From Pseudomonas canadensis (GTDB lineage: Bacteria; Pseudomonadota; Gammaproteobacteria; Pseudomonadales; Pseudomonadaceae): 64,000 nucleotides of DNA. The stretch covers positions 434,001 to 498,000 of the forward strand of contig NZ_AYTD01000011.1 of the NCBI RefSeq assembly GCF_000503215.1, written 5' to 3'. Position numbers and translations under genes: made by a program. Positions 24,386 to 31,065 of this stretch are shown piece after piece. The number at the start of each line of letters is the position of its first letter. Positions within the stretch are counted from its first letter, which is position 1. The notes under the pieces were generated by a model, which did not search any database, had not been told where the DNA came from, and saw only the letters and a program-made list of their open reading frames with translations.

Positions 24386-24664
24386 GAAAGTCAGCGATTT
24401 GCTGCCACATCGCGCCAGGGTTGGAATACATCGGGAAGCGCCCGCACTCGACAATCGGCGCCAGCCGCACGCCGTGGGCCTGGATGTGCGGCAGGTAGGA
24501 CAGCCCGGCGTTCTGCTCGCCGTACATGAACAGCTTCGGGCAGGGCAGCCCAGGAACTTGCCCATCAGGTCGGCGTTATCGGAAAGCTCGACCATCGACT
24601 GGAAGATTCCGCGCACGGCGCCCGCCCGTACCTTATGGCGCAGGCTCGCCGAATACAGCGCGCT
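24375..24664 (-). pseudogene. Alpha/beta hydrolase C-terminal remnant, frameshifted
   Basis: The minus strand encodes the last ~95 residues of an alpha/beta hydrolase in two frames. One holds AVRGIFQSMVELSDNADLMG. After a shift near 24545-24550 another frame gives PKLFMYGEQNAGLSYLPHIQ and then ECGRFPMYSNPGAMWQQIAD, ending in TGA at 24375. The family's catalytic His, normally in CGHFPMYSNP, is Arg here. Frameshift, missing N-terminal half and lost His together mark a dead gene. It is joined in frame to the LysR remnant upstream. Confidence 0.8.
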
Positions 24665-24904
24665 GGCCAAGCTCGACAGGCTGGTGCGCGTACGCGCGGC
24701 CAAAGCATGGTGGCAGGGCAAAGCCACCATCAAGCGGTCTTCCCGCAACGGCAGCGACTGAACCGTCGGGCCCAGGTCGCCGTCCAGCCGGGCAAAGGCC
24801 AGGTCGATATTCCCTGCTTCCCCCCGCCGCGAACGCTCGAACAGCGTGACCTCGAGCGCCTGCTCCAGCACCTGGATCTGCTCGCTCAGCGGCGGCTGCG
24901 ACAT
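24665..24904 (-). pseudogene. LysR-family regulator remnant with internal deletion
   Basis: The fragment begins inside the LysR helix-turn-helix (MSQPPLSEQIQVLEQALEVT, then LFERSRR). It jumps directly to a piece of the substrate-binding domain (GNIDLAFARLDGDLGPTVQS, then LREDRLMVALPCHHALAART). About 60-90 residues between them, the beginning of the helix-turn-helix and the whole C-terminus are missing. The break point lies near 24821. It runs in frame into the hydrolase remnant, so one or more deletions fused two formerly separate genes. Confidence 0.78.
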
Positions 24905-25031
24905 CCCCAGGTACTATCCCCCCACGCTAACCACGATGCGAAGCGAGCCGCTCTTGCTCTTGATCTTAGGCGCTCCGTCAAACACGCTGGCCGGAATTCG
25001 ACAGGGATTTGGGGCAAGAGCCCTTTGCTTA

Positions 25032-25099
25032 CTTTGGGGCTTTTCCAAAGTGAGCCGCCGTAAGGGCGGAACCATTAGCAGCCGTTACCTAAATAACGG
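25032..25099. other. Cluster of three perfect hairpins in a non-coding gap
   Basis: Three consecutive stem-loops lie within 68 nt: CTTTGG-GGCTTTT-CCAAAG (25032-25050), CCGCC-GTAAG-GGCGG (25055-25069) and CCGTTA-CCTAAA-TAACGG (25082-25099). An open frame that passes through it looks spurious. From memory, similar stretches recur in other Pseudomonas genomes, often mis-annotated as short proteins; I could not check this. It may be a mobile repeat or a structured RNA. Confidence 0.5.
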
Positions 25100-25127
25100 A
25101 TATGTACCTAGTCTGATCCAACATTCT

Positions 25128-25322
25128 GGTCGGCTGTCAGGCCGTCTTCGCGGGCAAGCCAGCTCCCACAGTTTTGAATCGCGGGGCAACAGTCAGAGCG
25201 TGGTCGGCTGTTAGGCCGTCTTCGCAGGCAAGCCAGCTCCCACAGTTTTGAATCGCGGGGGGACAGTTAGATTGTGGTCGGCTGTTAGGTCGCCATCGCT
25301 GGCAAGCCAGCTCCTACAGAGG
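25128..25322. repeat. Tandem 74-bp REP-containing direct repeat, about 2.6 copies
   Basis: The unit starting GGTCGGCTGT begins at 25128, 25202 and 25276, exactly 74 bp apart. Each copy contains the REP core GCAAGCCAGCTCCCACAG, with Ts for Cs in the last. Copies one and two share GTTTTGAATCGCGGG. The third copy is cut short and its CTACAG supplies the stop codon of the nucleotidyltransferase gene at 25314. Confidence 0.85.
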
Positions 25323-26108
25323 AACGGCCGTATGACTTCGCTGTAAAACCATCCACCCCAGAAACGCTTGAAGCCGGGCCAAGAACCTTTCACTGTCAGC
25401 ACCCGGGTTTCGAGCCTCAAACAGAAAAAACGCCACCTGCGTCACCCGCATCGGATACCTCTGCACGAACAGCGCCACATACTCCTCCAATGTCTGCGGC
25501 CAAGTCGCCCCCTCTACCCCGCACACTATCTGGGTCGCCCTGATCAGCTTGCGTGACGCTTCGCGCTGCAGGCGAAGCCGCTCGTGTTCGGTGTCGGCAC
25601 GCGCAATGCGGCTGAGGTAGGCGCTCAGCACCGCTTCAAAGTCACCATTCACAGCCAAGGCGATGTCCAGTGATGGCCGAAACCGCTCGAACTGCACCGC
25701 CAGATCATTGCCCCATACGCACCGGCAATGGTGCTTGAGCCAGAACCCCCAACGATGTTTATTCTCAACAGCCAGTACCTGCGCGCGGCTGCCGATATCG
25801 AAATCGACCTTGGTGACTGACGGGTGCCGCAGCGCCAGGTCGCACCGAATCCGTTCCAACCGCTCCAGGCTCGCAGCGGTAGGCGGCTCGCTCAGCACCA
25901 ACGTGAGATCAAGATCGGATACACCCGGCAGCGCATCGCCGCGTGCAACACTGCCATAGACATAAATGCCGTCAACCCCCAAGCCTGGCTGCGAGAGCAG
26001 GCCGCAGGCATCCTCGAGCAAAGGCTGAAACTCACGCTGCACGGGGGCGTCGGGAACCGTGAGGATAAAACCCTCGGCGTCCACACCCATGGGTTGCGAT
26101 GCACTCAT
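25314..26108 (-). CDS. Nucleotidyltransferase-domain protein
   Basis: A 264-aa protein with a Pol-beta-type nucleotidyltransferase head at about residues 45-110: GIYVYGSVARGDALPGVSDL carries the GS-x-x-x-G and first D-x-D element, and VDFDIG gives a third acidic position. The ~120-residue helical C-terminus contains RLRLQREASRKLIRATQIVC and may be a nucleotide- or substrate-recognition domain. No aminoglycoside-type signature is seen and the substrate is unknown. Its start overlaps the upstream P-loop kinase gene by 4 bp (ATGA), so the two are coupled. The stop codon lies in a REP sequence, so the C-terminus may have been altered by repeat insertion. Confidence 0.82.
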   Translation of the reverse strand: MSASQPMGVDAEGFILTVPDAPVQREFQPLLEDACGLLSQPGLGVDGIYVYGSVARGDALPGVSDLDLTLVLSEPPTAASLERLERIRCDLALRHPSVTKVDFDIGSRAQVLAVENKHRWGFWLKHHCRCVWGNDLAVQFERFRPSLDIALAVNGDFEAVLSAYLSRIARADTEHERLRLQREASRKLIRATQIVCGVEGATWPQTLEEYVALFVQRYPMRVTQVAFFLFEARNPGADSERFLARLQAFLGWMVLQRSHTAVPL

Positions 26109-26584
26109 GGGCGATGCCTCTCGATCACCAAGCCTTCTGCTTCAGTCGGCACGCAGAAATGGCGGGTAATCAGATCGAACTCGGCATCAGTGGCGGCGAA
26201 GTCATGCTCACCCTGGGCATTGCGCGCGTGCAGCCGGGCCCGGCAGGTGGCGTCGTCGAGTTCAAGGTAATGCAGGCAGTGCCGGACCTTGGCGACCTGT
26301 GCCAAGCCCAGCAGCCATTCGCGGTTAGCCAAGGTGTTGGCAGGGAAATCCAGCACCACGTTGGTACCCGACTGCAGCACATTGATCACCAATGGGCCCA
26401 GTACGCCGCGTATTCGCTGGGCACAACGGATGTAGTCGGCAATGGAGCGGATTTCACCGGGGTAAAGCGTGGCAAGCCAGTGGTCTTCGCTGAGTACAAT
26501 GGCCGCGTGCTCGGTGGCCAGGGTCTTTGCGAGCGTGGACTTGCCGGAGGCGATCTTGCCGCAGAGCAAATGCAGGGTTGGCAT
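26105..26584 (-). CDS. P-loop kinase-like ATPase (AAA_33 / zeta-toxin-like fold)
   Basis: A 159-aa small ATPase beginning MPTLHLLCGKIASGKSTLAK, with Walker A GKIASGKS at residues 9-16. Walker-B-like NVVLDFPANT and a lid region with DDATCRARLHARNAQ follow. This matches small kinases that act on metabolites or RNA ends and resemble zeta toxins in fold. The ATG at 26584 is chosen because the frame above it lacks family character. It overlaps the nucleotidyltransferase gene by 4 bp, and the pair may process one nucleotide-type substrate. The target is unknown. Confidence 0.82.
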   Translation of the reverse strand: MPTLHLLCGKIASGKSTLAKTLATEHAAIVLSEDHWLATLYPGEIRSIADYIRCAQRIRGVLGPLVINVLQSGTNVVLDFPANTLANREWLLGLAQVAKVRHCLHYLELDDATCRARLHARNAQGEHDFAATDAEFDLITRHFCVPTEAEGLVIERHRP

Positions 26585-26632
26585 GGCAAGGTTCCTTATG
26601 TGAGGCCAGCCAGCATGCACGCTGGGGGTTGA

Positions 26633-27661
26633 TCACACAACGCGCCGCTGCCAGTGCGCGTAGAACGCGAGGGCCGCGACGTTCTTGTCCTTGGCTTCGA
26701 GCATGATGTCGAAGCGGTCGAGAAACTGCAGCGCGTAATCGTTGGTCCAGCGGTTCCACATTTGCGCGCTGTGGGCGTAGAGGTCGCGCTTGGAAACCAC
26801 CTGCAACAGCGCGTCCATTTCCAGCTTGTGCTCGGCGTCGAACCCCAGCTCCTGCAGGCTCTCCTGCGGTTGGGAGTAGTGCATGGTCGGGCGAACGCCG
26901 CGCCAGCTTTCGATCACACGGGCGACCCGTTCCGAGTGGGGGTCGATGTAGTCGTTTTCATTGATCCAGCAGTGGTGGATGTCCAGCACCACTGGCGCCA
27001 GGTCCGCGACTTGCAGGCAGTGGTCCAGGCCGTAGGTCTTCTCGTCGTTCTCGAAGGTAATGCAGTTGCGCGCCACTTCCGACAGGCGCGCCCACACCGC
27101 GCGGGTACCCGCCACACCAAGGCGACCGGCGATATGCACGTTGCACTTGAGGTCCTGGAAGCGTCGGCCGTAGCCCATCATGCGGATCATGTCGGCGTGG
27201 TATTCGAATTCGGCCAGGCTGTTTTCCACCACGCCAGGGTTCTCCGAACCCAGCACACAGTACTGGCCGGGGTGGAACGACAGGCGGATATCCGCAGCGC
27301 GCGCCAAGTCACCGATCGCGGCAAACCCCTCCACCAACTGATGCTCGATGGCCGGGTCCTTGTACACCGCGGCGATTTTCGGATGGCTGTAGAACGGCAA
27401 CAGATCGCTGCTCAGGCGCAGCATGCGCAAGGTTGGCGGCAATTCGGCGACATACGCCAACAGGCGCAATTGAGCCGCCAGGTTGTGGGTGACCACCTCC
27501 ACCAATTTGTCGCGGGCCACTTGGGGCGTGACACTGTCCATCCAGCGCAACGTGGTGGTGCGCGGGTTGAAGGGGCCTTCGATCAACTTCAAGGCGCTGG
27601 CCGACAGCAGGCGTTCGGGGTGCTTGTACTGGCACGCGAAGCCGATTCGAGGGTGGGTCAT
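26633..27661 (-). CDS. uvsE: UV-damage endonuclease UvsE (UVDE family)
   Basis: A 342-aa TIM-barrel endonuclease that nicks 5' of UV photoproducts and some abasic sites. The start IGFACQYKHPERLLSASALK, then LRLSSDLLPFYSHP, SFHPGQYCVLGSE, NVHIAG, TFENDEKTYGLDHC and LDIHHCWINEND supply the family's metal-binding His/Glu/Asp residues. The end SAQMWNRWTNDYALQFLDRF and an EAKDKN motif are also typical. The length is somewhat greater than the thermophile prototype. The gene lies 48 nt upstream of the kinase-nucleotidyltransferase pair on the same strand and may share a transcript with them. Confidence 0.92.
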   Translation of the reverse strand: MTHPRIGFACQYKHPERLLSASALKLIEGPFNPRTTTLRWMDSVTPQVARDKLVEVVTHNLAAQLRLLAYVAELPPTLRMLRLSSDLLPFYSHPKIAAVYKDPAIEHQLVEGFAAIGDLARAADIRLSFHPGQYCVLGSENPGVVENSLAEFEYHADMIRMMGYGRRFQDLKCNVHIAGRLGVAGTRAVWARLSEVARNCITFENDEKTYGLDHCLQVADLAPVVLDIHHCWINENDYIDPHSERVARVIESWRGVRPTMHYSQPQESLQELGFDAEHKLEMDALLQVVSKRDLYAHSAQMWNRWTNDYALQFLDRFDIMLEAKDKNVAALAFYAHWQRRVV

Positions 27662-27814
27662 GGAGAGGCCTGGAGGTGAACAATCGTGGGAATTATAAGA
27701 GCTTAGGTGGGTAACACCGCCAGGGGTTCACTCTGGAAAATAAGTTGAATCCTGGTTTTCGCAGGCAGTCACCTATAAGGACAACAGCGAGACGACAACG
27801 CAACGGAGGTGGCT

Positions 27815-27919
27815 ATGAACCTTGCAATGACACTCTTCAGCCTGTTTGCCGGATGGATGGCGATTGTGTTTTCGATGATGTGGGGCGTACTGCGGGTGGT
27901 ACGCTGGCACCATGATTAG
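27815..27919 (+). CDS. Small membrane protein, 34 aa
   Basis: A short frame starts at 27815 with an excellent CAACGGAGGTGGCT ribosome-binding site. It begins MNLAMTLFSLFAGWMAIVFS and ends VVRWHHD, so it is a single hydrophobic helix with a basic/His tail. Its stop region (CATGATTAG) contains the ATG of the next gene at 27912, giving an 8-base overlap and coupled translation. No known family is recognised. The strong ribosome-binding site and the overlap are the evidence that it is real. Confidence 0.6.
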   Translation: MNLAMTLFSLFAGWMAIVFSMMWGVLRVVRWHHD

Positions 27920-28235
27920 CACGCCGGATGGGCGCTATTTTGTGGTCAAGGGCCAACTCTGGCGCTGCACCAACCCGGCGCTGGACGAAGACACCCGCCA
28001 GCGCCTGGTCAATGCATTGATGGACGCGCGCCGTGCCGTCAAGGCGGCCAAGGCCTCGGGTGACCCGCAACAACTGAGGGTGGCGCGACACCAGGTGCAC
28101 GGTGCCAAGGTCGACCTTGGCGAACGCGGCCCCGTCTGGTGGAGCGATGGAAGCCCGGACTTCAATCGCTGTCAGGTTGCCAATACGCCTTATGCCCAAT
28201 GGTTTGAAAAACATCTGGACATGAAACCCCAGTGA
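27912..28235 (+). CDS. Conserved protein of unknown function, 107 aa
   Basis: A small, soluble, basic protein: a short beta segment (GRYFVVKGQLWRCTNPAL), a charged helix (QRLVNALMDARRAVKAAK), then GAKVDLGERGPVWWSDGSPD and a WFEKHLD end. I recall similar ORFs in other pseudomonads under uninformative names but know no function. It overlaps the 34-aa membrane-protein gene upstream and is followed 87 nt later by the DUF2231-like gene, so it may be first or second in a small operon. Confidence 0.75.
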   Translation: MISTPDGRYFVVKGQLWRCTNPALDEDTRQRLVNALMDARRAVKAAKASGDPQQLRVARHQVHGAKVDLGERGPVWWSDGSPDFNRCQVANTPYAQWFEKHLDMKPQ

Positions 28236-28322
28236 ACTTTCCCGCGAACGCCACGCTCCTTTCCTATGCGAAGTCATTGCGCCCTGAATCCAGGAGCGCT
28301 GAACGATAAGGAGCCGCCCCCC

Positions 28323-28748
28323 ATGACTATCCCCCCCGCCTACTACGCAACACGGCCAGGCCCGCTGCATGCACTCTTGCTGGCTGGCAGCGTACCGTTG
28401 TTTCTGGGTGCCCTGCTCAGCGACGTTGCCTACGGCCAGACCTACCAGATTCAATGGGCCAACTTCGCTTCCTGGCTGATTGCCGGCGCCTTGGTGTTCA
28501 GTGGGTTCGCGCTGTTGTTCGCGCTGGTCAACCTGCTTCGTGCGCGGCGCAAATCCGGACGACCTGCCACTTACTTCCTGTTGCTGCTGGCGGCCTGGGT
28601 ACTGGGTTTGATCAATGCTTTCCAGCATGCCAAGGATGCATACGCCATGATGCCCGCCGGCCTGGTGCTGTCGGTGATCGTTACGCTGCTGGCACTGGTG
28701 GCTGCGTGGATCGGCCTGTCTGACCTGCGTTCGGGAGATGCCAAATGA
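28323..28748 (+). CDS. DUF2231-type inner-membrane protein
   Basis: A 141-aa membrane protein with four hydrophobic segments (about residues 16-36, 46-68, 83-100 and 110-130). It matches the DUF2231 pattern PLHALLLAGSVPLFLGALLS ... QWANFASWLI. The ATG at 28323 follows ATAAGGAGCCG. It overlaps the sorbosone-dehydrogenase-like gene by 4 bp (ATGA). In related genomes these two families occur side by side, so it may be the membrane partner of that periplasmic enzyme, which is inference. Confidence 0.8.
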   Translation: MTIPPAYYATRPGPLHALLLAGSVPLFLGALLSDVAYGQTYQIQWANFASWLIAGALVFSGFALLFALVNLLRARRKSGRPATYFLLLLAAWVLGLINAFQHAKDAYAMMPAGLVLSVIVTLLALVAAWIGLSDLRSGDAK

Positions 28749-30037
28749 AAACGTCCAGCACCCTGACCCTGTTGAGCGCCGCCCTGTTGCTGACCGCCTG
28801 CGGTGGCGAAGGCGACAAGACCCAGGCCCGCGGCCCTGACCCCAAACTGCCGGAGCAGCAAAGCAGCCTGCTGCCGAGCATGAAGATTGCCGAACCAGTG
28901 CCGTGGGGCGAGCAAAAACCCAAGGTCCCGGAAGGCTACAGCGTGACCGCTATCGCCACCGACCTGGCCATACCGCGCCAGACCCTGGTGCTACCCAACG
29001 GTGACATCCTCGTCGCCGAGGGCCGTGGCGGCAGCGCGGCCAAACTCAAGCCCAAGGATGTGATCGCCAGCCTGATCAAGGCCGAAGGCAACACCAAGGT
29101 CAAGGGCGGCAACCGCCTGACCTTGCTGCGTGACGCCGATGGCGACGGCACCTATGAACTCAAGACCGTGTTCGCCGAAAACCTCAACGCGCCGTACGGC
29201 CTGGCGTTTGCCAACGGCAAGCTCTACGTGGCCAATCAGGATGCGCTGGTGAGTTTCGACTACGCCGACGGCCAGACCAAGGCATCTGGCCCGCCCACCA
29301 AGGTCACCGACCTGCCGGCGCAGATCAACCACCACTGGACCAAATCCCTGGCGGTGAGTGCAGATGGCAGTCAGCTTTACGTGGGTATCGGCTCCAACAG
29401 CAACGTTACCGAACGTGGCATGGAAGTGGAGATCGATCGCGCAATGGTCTGGCAGATCGACGCCGCCACTGGCGCGCACAAGCCTTATGCAACAGGCCTG
29501 CGCAACCCGACGGCACTGACGATCCAGCCGGACACCGGGCAACTCTGGACCGTGGTCAACGAACGCGACGAACTGGGCCCCGACCTGGTACCGGACTACC
29601 TGACCTCGGTGCGTGAAGGCGCGTTCTATGGCTGGCCCTACAGCTACTGGGGCCAGAATGTCGACCCGCGCGCCCAACCGCAGAACCCGGCCAAGGTCGC
29701 CGCCGCGATCAAGCCGGATTACAGCCTGGGCTCCCATGTGGCAGCGCTCGGCGTGGACTTCTCCATCCCGCAAATGGGCGAGCAGTTCGCTGACGGCGTG
29801 TTTGTCGGTGAGCACGGCAGTTGGAACCGCGACAACCCGGTGGGCTACAAAGTGATCTTCGTGCCGTTCAGCAACGGCAAGCCGTCCGGCGAACCGATCG
29901 ACTTTGCCACCGGCTTTCGCGGAGACGACGGCAAGACCCGTGGCCGCCCGGTCGGTGTGACGGTGGACCCCAAAGGTGCGCTGATCATTGCCGATGACTT
30001 GGCCAACACCCTTTGGCGGGTGACGCGTAACCGCTAA
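28745..30037 (+). CDS. PQQ-type glucose/sorbosone dehydrogenase-like lipoprotein
   Basis: A 430-aa six-bladed beta-propeller of the glucose/sorbosone dehydrogenase family. A lipoprotein signal with lipobox LLTACGG predicts membrane anchoring on the periplasmic side. Family marks include LVLPNGDILVAEG, LNAPYGLAFANGKLYVANQD, TGLRNPTALTIQPDTGQLWT, the REGAFYGWPYSYWGQ stretch and GEHGSWNRDNPVGYKV. The family includes PQQ-dependent aldose dehydrogenases. The true substrate and whether PQQ is bound cannot be read. It is the last gene of an operon with the DUF2231 protein. Confidence 0.85.
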   Translation: MKTSSTLTLLSAALLLTACGGEGDKTQARGPDPKLPEQQSSLLPSMKIAEPVPWGEQKPKVPEGYSVTAIATDLAIPRQTLVLPNGDILVAEGRGGSAAKLKPKDVIASLIKAEGNTKVKGGNRLTLLRDADGDGTYELKTVFAENLNAPYGLAFANGKLYVANQDALVSFDYADGQTKASGPPTKVTDLPAQINHHWTKSLAVSADGSQLYVGIGSNSNVTERGMEVEIDRAMVWQIDAATGAHKPYATGLRNPTALTIQPDTGQLWTVVNERDELGPDLVPDYLTSVREGAFYGWPYSYWGQNVDPRAQPQNPAKVAAAIKPDYSLGSHVAALGVDFSIPQMGEQFADGVFVGEHGSWNRDNPVGYKVIFVPFSNGKPSGEPIDFATGFRGDDGKTRGRPVGVTVDPKGALIIADDLANTLWRVTRNR

Positions 30038-30046
30038 GCAAAGTGT

Positions 30047-30089
30047 TTGACATGGTTGCCTTAAGCAACAATATAATTGCTTCAGGCAA
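30047..30089 (+). promoter_or_regulatory. Consensus promoter overlapped by two palindromes, upstream of the MarR-GNAT gene
   Basis: TTGACA (30047-30052) and TATAAT (30072-30077) are both perfect hexamers, with a 19-bp spacer. The palindrome GTTGC-CTTAA-GCAAC (30055-30069) fills the spacer, and TTGCTTCAGGCAA (30077-30089) covers the start region. The two sites share the TTGC-N5-GCAA form with centres ~21 bp apart, as expected for MarR-type autorepression. Confidence 0.8.
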
Positions 30090-30107
30090 CCATTCGAGCA
30101 TTCCCGC

Positions 30108-31028
30108 ATGTCCACTCCCCTGCTTGTCGAACGCGCCGGCATCGTGCGCGGCTTCAATCGCTTCTACACCCACCAGATCGGCGTGCTGCAGGAACATCTG
30201 CTGCAGAGCGACTATTCGCTCACCGAAATCCGCGTGATGTACGAATTGTCCACCCGTGGTGATCTCACCAGCGCCGACCTGTGCCAGATGCTCAGCCTCG
30301 ACGCGGGTTACCTGAGCCGATTGACCAGTGGTTTCGAAAAGAAGGGCCTGATCCAGAAAGTCCGCTCCGCCACCGATGCCCGAGCGGTGCAACTGCACCT
30401 CACCGACCACGGCCGTGCGGTGCTGGCGCCGCTGGAACAGCAGACCCAAAGCGAAGTCATCGCCCTGCTCGACAACCTGCCGGAAGCCCAACAGCGGCAA
30501 CTCATCGACGCTATGAAGCGCATCCAGGCCCTGCTGCAAGGCACGGCGCCCAGCTATCTGCTACGCGACCCACAGCCAGGCGACATGGGCGTGGTGGTGC
30601 AACAACAGACCGCATTGTATGCCCGTGAATATGGTTGGAACTGGGAATTCGAAGCATTAGTGGCGGAGACGGTCGCCAAGTACCTGAGGGCATTTGATCC
30701 AACCTGCGAGCGTTGCTGGATCGCGGAAAAGGACGGCGAAGTGGTGGGTTCGGTGTTCGTTATCCGCCACGGCGAAACCACAGCCCAACTGCGCATGCTC
30801 TACGTGGACGCCAGTGCGCGCGGCATGGGCATCGGCCAACGGCTGGTGGATGAGTGTGTGCGCTTTGCCCGGCAGGTCGGCTACCAACGCATGCAACTGT
30901 GGACGGTGGACGTCCTCGGCGATGCACGCAAGCTGTATCAGAAGGCCGGGTTCGCGTTGGTCGAGGAAGAAACGATAGACAGCTTCGGCAAATCCCTGGT
31001 CAGCCAGACCTGGGCGCTCACGCTGTAA
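30108..31028 (+). CDS. MarR-type regulator fused to a GNAT acetyltransferase
   Basis: A 306-aa bifunctional protein. Residues ~1-145 are a MarR winged helix (SLTEIRVMYELSTRGDLTSA, then LDAGYLSRLTSGFEKKGLIQ). Residues ~155-306 are a GNAT domain (EKDGEVVGSVFVIR, LRMLYVDASARGMGIGQRLV, then LWTVDVLGDARKLYQKAGF). The acetyl-CoA loop R-G-M-G-I-G is intact, so the enzyme half is probably active. Such fusions may tie DNA binding to acetyl-CoA or to modification of an effector. The palindromes at 30055-30089 are the likely autoregulatory site. A strong hairpin at 31033 ends the transcript. Confidence 0.88.
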   Translation: MSTPLLVERAGIVRGFNRFYTHQIGVLQEHLLQSDYSLTEIRVMYELSTRGDLTSADLCQMLSLDAGYLSRLTSGFEKKGLIQKVRSATDARAVQLHLTDHGRAVLAPLEQQTQSEVIALLDNLPEAQQRQLIDAMKRIQALLQGTAPSYLLRDPQPGDMGVVVQQQTALYAREYGWNWEFEALVAETVAKYLRAFDPTCERCWIAEKDGEVVGSVFVIRHGETTAQLRMLYVDASARGMGIGQRLVDECVRFARQVGYQRMQLWTVDVLGDARKLYQKAGFALVEEETIDSFGKSLVSQTWALTL

Positions 31029-31032
31029 AGTG

Positions 31033-31057
31033 GTCCCGCGCCGTTGCGGCGCGGGAC
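31033..31057. terminator. Perfect 11-bp hairpin between convergent genes
   Basis: GTCCCGCGCCG-TTG-CGGCGCGGGAC lies between the MarR-GNAT stop (31028) and the MFS stop (31066). The stem is perfect and very GC-rich. No strong U-tract follows on either strand, but its place between two convergent stops makes a shared terminator or RNA 3'-end stabiliser likely. Confidence 0.7.
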
Positions 31058-31065
31058 ATAAGACC

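Noticed and set aside
24846..25214. Short protein frame through the triple hairpin and REP array
   Set aside because: It is built from repeats and hairpins rather than a protein family, and such frames look like mis-annotations.
25128..25322. CRISPR-like array
   Set aside because: Units are direct 74-bp copies including the 'spacers' and contain REP cores. There are no cas genes.
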